Of a stretch of DNA of 64,000 nt, positions 59,113-64,000 are shown piece by piece. Within the stretch, counting starts at the first letter, position 1. The number at the start of each line of letters is the position of its first letter. Under the pieces are notes generated by a model, which had not been told where the DNA came from, did no database searches, and saw nothing but the letters and a program-made list of their open reading frames with translations. The stretch comes from Pseudomonas asuensis (lineage in GTDB: Bacteria; Pseudomonadota; Gammaproteobacteria; Pseudomonadales; Pseudomonadaceae), in NCBI RefSeq assembly GCF_014646755.1, contig NZ_BMNW01000002.1, positions 186,001 through 250,000 on the forward strand. Reading direction: 5' to 3'. Both the position numbers and the translations under genes were made by a program.

Positions 59113-60405
59113 CTAGCCCATAAGTAACTGGGTGACGGTATGAATGATCAATCCGACCAGCCCTCCCACAAGCGTACCGTTGATGCGGATGAATTGGAGG
59201 TCTCGCCCTACGTTCTTTTCAAGCTGCTCGACCAGCTCGTGGGTGTTCCAGGCTTCAACTCGCTCTGCGATATAGTCTCCAACCTGGCTGCGGTAACGTT
59301 CGATGAACGGAGGCGCCACTTCCTCGATCTGATCGTTGATCCACTGTCTCATCTGTACATCTGCTGCCAACGCGGCGCCAAGCCCCTGTGTTAGACGAAT
59401 CAAGCGGCGGCGTATCGAAGAGTCCTCCTTTCCCAAGTCGGTTTGTAGCCAATTGATTAGGTCATCCCATAATCCCTGGAGATAGCCTGCAATGGCGGGA
59501 TGCTCGATCAGCTGCATACGGATTTGCTCACCTTTCACCCGAAACTTAGGATCACTTTTGAGCTTTTCGATGAAGTCCGCAACATAATGGTCGAAGCGAG
59601 CCCTAAGCTCGTGATCTTTGTCTTCACTGATCTCGGTAATGAGCGCCGAGATGCGTTTGACGACCTTTTCGGCGGACCAACGCCCTGCATACTCGTCAAG
59701 CCGCACATACCGCAGCGCGCCAAGTTCCGAAGAGATGGCGCGCGCAATCATCGCCTGCGTATCTTCGTCCTGCATCATGCGATCAATTTCACGCAGCACA
59801 TCATCGAGCATGGCCTGATGGCGCCGGTCTGCCGTCATTACATCGAGTAACTGGCCGCTCAACAGCGCCAAGTCTACCTGCTGTAGCCGGGCCGTTGCCG
59901 TACGCTGGATAAAGTGCTGGACACGTTCATCTCGCAAGGCACCAATCCCAAAGCGAGCCACACCAACAAGGTGATTACCCAGTGCCTCAGCATGGTGAGG
60001 CTTTTGCAGCCACCCCGCCAACTGATCGGCTGCGTTGAATTCTCTGACCTTTGCCATCAGCTGGGACGTGGAAAGAAAATGAAGACAAATGAAATCCGAA
60101 AGCTTGCGGCCTATTCCGACCTTGTTACGGGGAATGATGGCGGTATGAGGAATAGGCAGCCCAAGGGGATGCCTGAAAAGCGCTGTAACAGCAAACCAGT
60201 CGGCAATCGCGCCCACCATGGCTGCCTCGGCAAAGGCAGCCACATAGTTCCAGGCAGGATGGGTATCGTGCAGCGCAGTGGCGATTGCATAAAGCACAGC
60301 GGCGGCCAGCAGCAGGCAGCCCGCCAGAACCTTCATGCGAAAGACCGGTGACTGCCAGCGATCCGGCTTTGAAGGTGAATCAGGTGTTATAGGTTCGGTG
60401 GCCAA
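59113..60405 (-). CDS. DUF445 family membrane protein
   Basis: A 430-residue DUF445-family protein. Two hydrophobic helices lie near the N-terminus (about 25-45 and 50-70) with the family mark AAMVGAIADWFAVTALFRHPLGLPIPHTAIIP; a long helical stretch follows and a last membrane helix lies at the C-terminus (VGGLVGLIIHTV). The likely start is TTG at 60405, with GAGG 6 bases upstream; a GTG at 60444 would add 13 residues. Function of the family is not established. No operon partner is evident; ppiC follows on the same strand upstream with about 50 bases between. Confidence 0.84.
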   Translation of the reverse strand: MATEPITPDSPSKPDRWQSPVFRMKVLAGCLLLAAAVLYAIATALHDTHPAWNYVAAFAEAAMVGAIADWFAVTALFRHPLGLPIPHTAIIPRNKVGIGRKLSDFICLHFLSTSQLMAKVREFNAADQLAGWLQKPHHAEALGNHLVGVARFGIGALRDERVQHFIQRTATARLQQVDLALLSGQLLDVMTADRRHQAMLDDVLREIDRMMQDEDTQAMIARAISSELGALRYVRLDEYAGRWSAEKVVKRISALITEISEDKDHELRARFDHYVADFIEKLKSDPKFRVKGEQIRMQLIEHPAIAGYLQGLWDDLINWLQTDLGKEDSSIRRRLIRLTQGLGAALAADVQMRQWINDQIEEVAPPFIERYRSQVGDYIAERVEAWNTHELVEQLEKNVGRDLQFIRINGTLVGGLVGLIIHTVTQLLMG

Positions 60406-60458
60406 AACAATCCTCGCTCGGGTCGTTATTCCTGTCTGGGCCACTGAGCAAGGTGTGC

Positions 60459-60734
60459 TCAGTCCCGGTAGTACACTTTGACCAAGTGATAGCCAAACTT
60501 ACTTTTAACCGGCCCATGAATATCACCGACCGACTTTTTGAAGATCACCTGATCGATCACTCTTACCATCTGGCCCGGCTTGACCTCGCCAAGGTCGCCG
60601 CCTCGCTTACCTGAAGGGCAGATGGAAAATTTCTTGGCCAGCACATCGAAGGCTTCGCCTTTTTCCAGGCGCTTCTTGAGGGAATCTGCCTCCTCGGGTG
60701 TCTTGACCAGAATATGCTTGGCCATGGCTTTCAT
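60459..60734 (-). CDS. ppiC: Parvulin-type peptidyl-prolyl isomerase
   Basis: A 91-residue single-domain parvulin, the size of E. coli PpiC. AKHILVKT at the start, FSICPSGKRGGDLGEV in the middle and FGYHLVKVYYRD at the end are the conserved active-site segments (His, Cys/Ser, Phe-Gly-Tyr-His). No signal peptide, so it acts in the cytoplasm on prolyl bonds during folding. GAGGT precedes the ATG at 60734; another ATG three codons on is possible. Confidence 0.93.
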   Translation of the reverse strand: MKAMAKHILVKTPEEADSLKKRLEKGEAFDVLAKKFSICPSGKRGGDLGEVKPGQMVRVIDQVIFKKSVGDIHGPVKSKFGYHLVKVYYRD

Positions 60735-60824
60735 AACGTGACCTCAGAGGGACTGATGACCAGCCCCTTTTCTATATGATGGGAGAAATGGCAGGTTAAT
60801 AACCCGCTTAAAAGACAGGAAGCT

Positions 60825-61355
60825 TCAGCCTTCCAACGCTTTCTCTAGCGCCTCGTAGGATGGCGCCGCGTGGATATCAAGCTGGGCGCAAAGATCCAGT
60901 ACACGAGGCATGTCCTGGGTGTATACCAGAACGGCCTGGAATTCATCATCAAGCGGCTCACTGAAATCCATTAATGTATAGCCGCCCTTCTCCTTGTACA
61001 TACTACTCAGCTGGACCTGAATGCGGTTGAGCGCCTTGAGCGGCTCGACCTTGGCCAGCTGCTTGGGCTTGATGTTGAACGGCACATCCTTGCCAAAGGA
61101 GTCCATGATCTGCTGGAGCAACTCCTCGTACGTATCAGCCTGGAACAGTACCGTTTCCGGCAGGCTGCCGACTACGACCCACTCGCCTAGCGGGATGGGA
61201 AAGGTCTCGTCATAGTTGATATCCGGATTGGCTGCCAGGAACGCTTCGGGATCGGCATAGGCTTGAGCAGCCTCGTCAGCGATCCGCGCGATCTCCTCAT
61301 CGCTCATACAGCCGGAGCTAATTTGGGTGATCAGTTCAAGGAGTTGGTCTTTCAT
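60825..61355 (-). CDS. Hypothetical protein, 176 residues
   Basis: I do not recognise this family. It is acidic and soluble, with an N-terminal helical part (KDQLLELITQISSGCMSDEE), a central strand-rich segment (PIPLGEWVVVGSLPETVLF) and a C-terminal alpha/beta part (LDDEFQAVLVYTQDMPRVL). Start ATG at 61355 is preceded by GGATG; an ATG three codons earlier is also possible. No signal peptide or membrane helix. It stands alone between ppiC and mmsB on the same strand. The acidic, single-domain look is reminiscent of immunity or SUKH-like proteins, but no toxin gene is near. Confidence 0.6.
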   Translation of the reverse strand: MKDQLLELITQISSGCMSDEEIARIADEAAQAYADPEAFLAANPDINYDETFPIPLGEWVVVGSLPETVLFQADTYEELLQQIMDSFGKDVPFNIKPKQLAKVEPLKALNRIQVQLSSMYKEKGGYTLMDFSEPLDDEFQAVLVYTQDMPRVLDLCAQLDIHAAPSYEALEKALEG

Positions 61356-61420
61356 GTAGGGCATCCGGGAAAAGTCGAATGCCTAGTGTACAGCGAGCCC
61401 GGGTCAGATGCCGACTCGTT

Positions 61421-61450
61421 GGCCCAGCGGCATGGCTTTACCGCTGGGCC
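61421..61450 (-). terminator. Terminator of mmsAB
   Basis: GGCCCAGCGG (61421-61430) and CCGCTGGGCC (61441-61450) form a perfect 10-bp stem with a 10-base loop, 6 bases beyond the mmsB stop. No T-run follows on the minus strand. Confidence 0.6.
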
Positions 61451-61456
61451 GACACG

Positions 61457-62347
61457 TCAGGTTTGAGGCTTGCGATACAGCTCGACGATGCCGGAGAAAT
61501 CCTTGCCGCCCTCGCCTCGTTGACTCATGGACTGATAGAGCTGCTGTGCCAGCGCACCCAAGAAGACAGGCTGGCGTGCCTGCTTCGCCGCTTCAGTGGC
61601 AAGGCCCAGGTCCTTGAGCATCAAGTCGGCCCCAAAGCCACCGGTATAGCCTCGTGAGGACGGTGCCGTCTCGATAATGCCCGGCCAGGGATTGTAGGTG
61701 TCCGAGCTCCAGCACCGCCCGGTAGACGTATTGATGATGCCAGCCAAAACCTTTGTATCAATACCAAGCGCATCGCCCAGGGCCATGGCTTCTGCAACAC
61801 CTATCATGCTGATGCCCAGCAGGAGGTTATTGCAGACCTTGGCGACCTGGCCCGTTCCCACGTCGCCACAATGCACGATGTTCTTGCCCATGCTGGAGAG
61901 GACAGGCTGTATCTGGCTGAACAGCTCGACAGTTGCACCCACCATAAAAGTGAGAGTGCCCGCCTGGGCGCCGCCGGTACCTCCGGAAACCGGCGCATCA
62001 GCCATTGCAATGCCTCGCGCGGCCGCTGCGCTAGCCACCTCGCGCGCGGTTTGAGGGTCGATCGTGCTACTGTCGATGGCAACGGCTCCATCAGGCAGAG
62101 CGGCCAAAAGGCCTTCCTCACCTAAATAGACGCTGCGCACATGTGCGGCGGCAGGCAGCATGGTAATAACCAGCTCACACTCCAGCACAGCGTCTCGGGC
62201 TGACTCTGCCGGCTTGGCACCCGCTTCGGCCAGCACACCGGTGGCTTTGGCGCTCACATCGAAAACTGTCAGCGCATGTCCAGCCTTCAGCAGATTATGC
62301 GCCATCGGAGCGCCCATGTTTCCCAAACCAATAAAGGCAATACGCAT
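61457..62347 (-). CDS. mmsB: 3-Hydroxyisobutyrate dehydrogenase
   Basis: A 296-residue NAD-dependent dehydrogenase that oxidises 3-hydroxyisobutyrate to methylmalonate semialdehyde in valine degradation. The N-terminal Rossmann motif is AFIGLGNMGAPMAHNLLKAG; the substrate loop DAPVSGGTGGAQAGTL is at about 118-132; the catalytic lysine is Lys170 in GQVAKVCNN. AGAGGAAA precedes the ATG at 62347. It lies 37 bases after mmsA, its product's next enzyme, giving the standard mmsAB order. Confidence 0.95.
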   Translation of the reverse strand: MRIAFIGLGNMGAPMAHNLLKAGHALTVFDVSAKATGVLAEAGAKPAESARDAVLECELVITMLPAAAHVRSVYLGEEGLLAALPDGAVAIDSSTIDPQTAREVASAAAARGIAMADAPVSGGTGGAQAGTLTFMVGATVELFSQIQPVLSSMGKNIVHCGDVGTGQVAKVCNNLLLGISMIGVAEAMALGDALGIDTKVLAGIINTSTGRCWSSDTYNPWPGIIETAPSSRGYTGGFGADLMLKDLGLATEAAKQARQPVFLGALAQQLYQSMSQRGEGGKDFSGIVELYRKPQT

Positions 62348-62384
62348 GATGTTTCCTCTTCTGCTGCGTTGAGAGTTCCCTGGA

Positions 62385-63911
62385 TCAACGCAAGGTGATC
62401 GTAGTGTTTACCCCATCATTAACGCTGTCGTCATCGAACCAGCGTGCCGTAACGGTTTTGGTTTGGGTATAGAACTGAACAACCTGTTTTCCATAAGGCC
62501 CCAGATCACCCAGCTTGGAACCTCGAGAACCGGTAAAGCTGAAGAAAGGCACCGGAACCGGGATTGGAATATTGATCCCTACCTGCCCGACATCAATCTC
62601 ACTTTGGAATTTGCGAGCCGCCGCGCCGCTCTGGGTAAAAAGTCCGGTTCCATTACCGAAGGGATTACGATTTACCAAGGCAATTGCCTCATCCAGGGTA
62701 TCCACTTCCATCGTCACCAGAACGGGTCCAAAGATCTCTTCCGTATAGATCCTCATCTCTGTCGTAACGCCAGAAAATAGCGTAGGCCCTACAAAGTTGC
62801 CCTGCTCATAACCCGGCACCTGGACATCCCGACCGTCAAGCAGCAGCGTAGCCCCTTCTGCCACGCCACTTTCGATAAGCCCCAGCACGCGTTCCCTGGC
62901 TCGCTTGGAAATAAGGGGGCCTACATCCGTCCCGGATTCAGACCCGGCATTGACTTTCAACTGCTCCGCCTTGGCTTTGAGTTCGGGCAGCCATTCGCGG
63001 GTCTTGCCTACCAATACAGCAACCGAGGTTGCCATACAACGCTGGCCTGCTGCGCCAAAGGCCGCCCCTACCAGCGCGTTGAGCGTCTGCTCCTTGTTGG
63101 CATCGGGTAACACCACCGCATGGTTCTTGGCGCCCATCATGGCTTGTACACGCTTACCGTGTTGACCCGCCAGATCATAAACATGCGTGCCAACGGCAGT
63201 AGAGCCTACGAAAGAAACAACCTTGATATCGGGGTGGGTACACAGCGCATCCACAACGCCCTTGCCGCCGTGCACAACGTTCAGCACGCCAGGCGGAATA
63301 CCCGCTTCGAGTGCCAGCTCGACCAGCTGCATGGTAGAGAGCGGGTCTTGCTCGGAAGGTTTGAGTACAAACGTATTTCCGCAGACGATAGCCATCGGAA
63401 ACATCCACAGTGGAATCATGGCCGGGAAATTGAAGGGCGTAATGCCTGCGCAGACCCCAATAGGCTGGCGTAACGTATAGGTATCCACCTCGCCCGCTAC
63501 GTTTTCGGCAAACTCACCCATCTGCAGGCTGCCTACTGAGCAGGCATGCTCGACGACTTCCAGCCCTCGAAAGATATCCCCTTCGGCATCGGCCAGCGTC
63601 TTGCCTTGTTCGGCACTCAGCGTTTGGGCGATCCGCTTCATATGCTCGCGGATCAATGCCTGATACTTGAGCATGATACGCATGCGCGCACCGATGGGAG
63701 TGCGCTTCCAGCGCGCGAAGGCCTGTTGGGCAGCCGAGATAGCGCTATTAACTTCATCGCTCGTGGCAAATGGAACACGCGCCAGTACCTGCTGGGTCGC
63801 CGGATTGACGATATCCCGCCACTCCTGGGTTTTTGACTCAACCCACTCGCCATTGATCAGCAGTTTTACTTGGCTTATATCAGCCTTGGCATCATTTAAA
63901 GGGGCGTTCAT
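62385..63911 (-). CDS. mmsA: Methylmalonate-semialdehyde dehydrogenase (acylating)
   Basis: A 508-residue CoA-acylating aldehyde dehydrogenase that turns methylmalonate semialdehyde into propionyl-CoA, ending valine degradation; it can also serve malonate semialdehyde. The catalytic cysteine is Cys292 in [29 protein letters not shown] (about 156-170) is the distinctive cofactor-site segment of this subfamily. AGGAGA lies 7 bases before the ATG at 63911. The usual AraC-type activator gene mmsR is not in view, and the 89 bases up to the window end hold only the leader. Confidence 0.96.
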   Translation of the reverse strand: MNAPLNDAKADISQVKLLINGEWVESKTQEWRDIVNPATQQVLARVPFATSDEVNSAISAAQQAFARWKRTPIGARMRIMLKYQALIREHMKRIAQTLSAEQGKTLADAEGDIFRGLEVVEHACSVGSLQMGEFAENVAGEVDTYTLRQPIGVCAGITPFNFPAMIPLWMFPMAIVCGNTFVLKPSEQDPLSTMQLVELALEAGIPPGVLNVVHGGKGVVDALCTHPDIKVVSFVGSTAVGTHVYDLAGQHGKRVQAMMGAKNHAVVLPDANKEQTLNALVGAAFGAAGQRCMATSVAVLVGKTREWLPELKAKAEQLKVNAGSESGTDVGPLISKRARERVLGLIESGVAEGATLLLDGRDVQVPGYEQGNFVGPTLFSGVTTEMRIYTEEIFGPVLVTMEVDTLDEAIALVNRNPFGNGTGLFTQSGAAARKFQSEIDVGQVGINIPIPVPVPFFSFTGSRGSKLGDLGPYGKQVVQFYTQTKTVTARWFDDDSVNDGVNTTITLR

Positions 63912-64000
63912 AAAGGCTCTCCTGACGTGGAATTGACCATGCCAACGGGACGGGACGTAGTGTTGGAAACAGCTGGACGATGCGCCTGCGGGTCTGGCTT

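Noticed and set aside
1-64000. CRISPR array, tRNA, rRNA or prophage genes
   Set aside because: No regularly spaced repeats, cloverleaf-like gene or phage structural gene was noticed on reading both strands.

Overview
The window reads as chromosomal DNA of a Pseudomonas. The liuRABCDE leucine/isovalerate cluster, the phhABC/phhR phenylalanine cluster, mmsAB, a bacteriophytochrome, bglX and the PpiC rotamase are all of Pseudomonas type. Base composition looks moderate (mid-50s % GC by eye, not computed), which would fit a lower-GC lineage such as the P. luteola group; that species-level guess is weak. I found no rRNA, tRNA, insertion sequence, prophage or CRISPR array. Almost all the DNA is protein coding.

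Layout. 1-516: tail of an indolepyruvate ferredoxin oxidoreductase, then a decayed small gene. 872-9650: an acyl-CoA ligase divergent from liuR-liuA-liuB-liuC-liuD-liuE, which degrade leucine via isovaleryl-CoA to acetoacetate and acetyl-CoA; two identical palindromes lie between. 10003-12102: a small heat-shock protein with a sigma-32 promoter and RNA-thermometer-like leader, a hypothetical gene and a cyclodeaminase-like gene. 12252-16175: arsR-arsB-arsC-arsH and convergent arsO. 16343-18589: a phytochrome kinase. 18600-25570: an aromatic amino acid permease with a long leader, an SDR enzyme, phhA-phhB-phhC and the divergent activator gene phhR. 25571-26305: a gene-poor, partly AT-rich gap. 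26306-37471: a hexuronate/aldonate operon (kdgK-manD-adh-MFS-ldh-uxuB-uxuA-uxaA) with a divergent IclR regulator.

37542-41985: a DUF4198-like periplasmic protein, a TonB-dependent siderophore receptor with a Fur-like site, an exonuclease and a flavin reductase-like protein. 42179-46477: a two-component system divergent from a periplasmic protein, a cytochrome b and a sulfite-oxidase-fold molybdoprotein that appears to be a Tat-exported lipoprotein; this resembles the hprSR/msrPQ arrangement. 46826-49193: a small membrane protein, a metallophosphoesterase and an SDR. 49395-52726: an Fe-S subunit and a molybdopterin oxidoreductase with no membrane anchor gene beside them. 53183-63911: two small unknown genes, a diguanylate cyclase, a NYN nuclease-like protein, BglX, a DUF445 protein, PpiC, an unknown protein and mmsB/mmsA for valine degradation.

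The theme is catabolism of amino acids and plant-derived sugars or sugar acids. Several of these leaders carry A-rich AANAANAA motifs beside the ribosome binding site (liuA, liuB, aroP, uxuA, bglX), which points to shared Hfq/Crc catabolite repression. The least explained parts are the two molybdoenzyme modules, the permease leader, and a 16-base motif repeated three times within 5 kb, twice inside genes.
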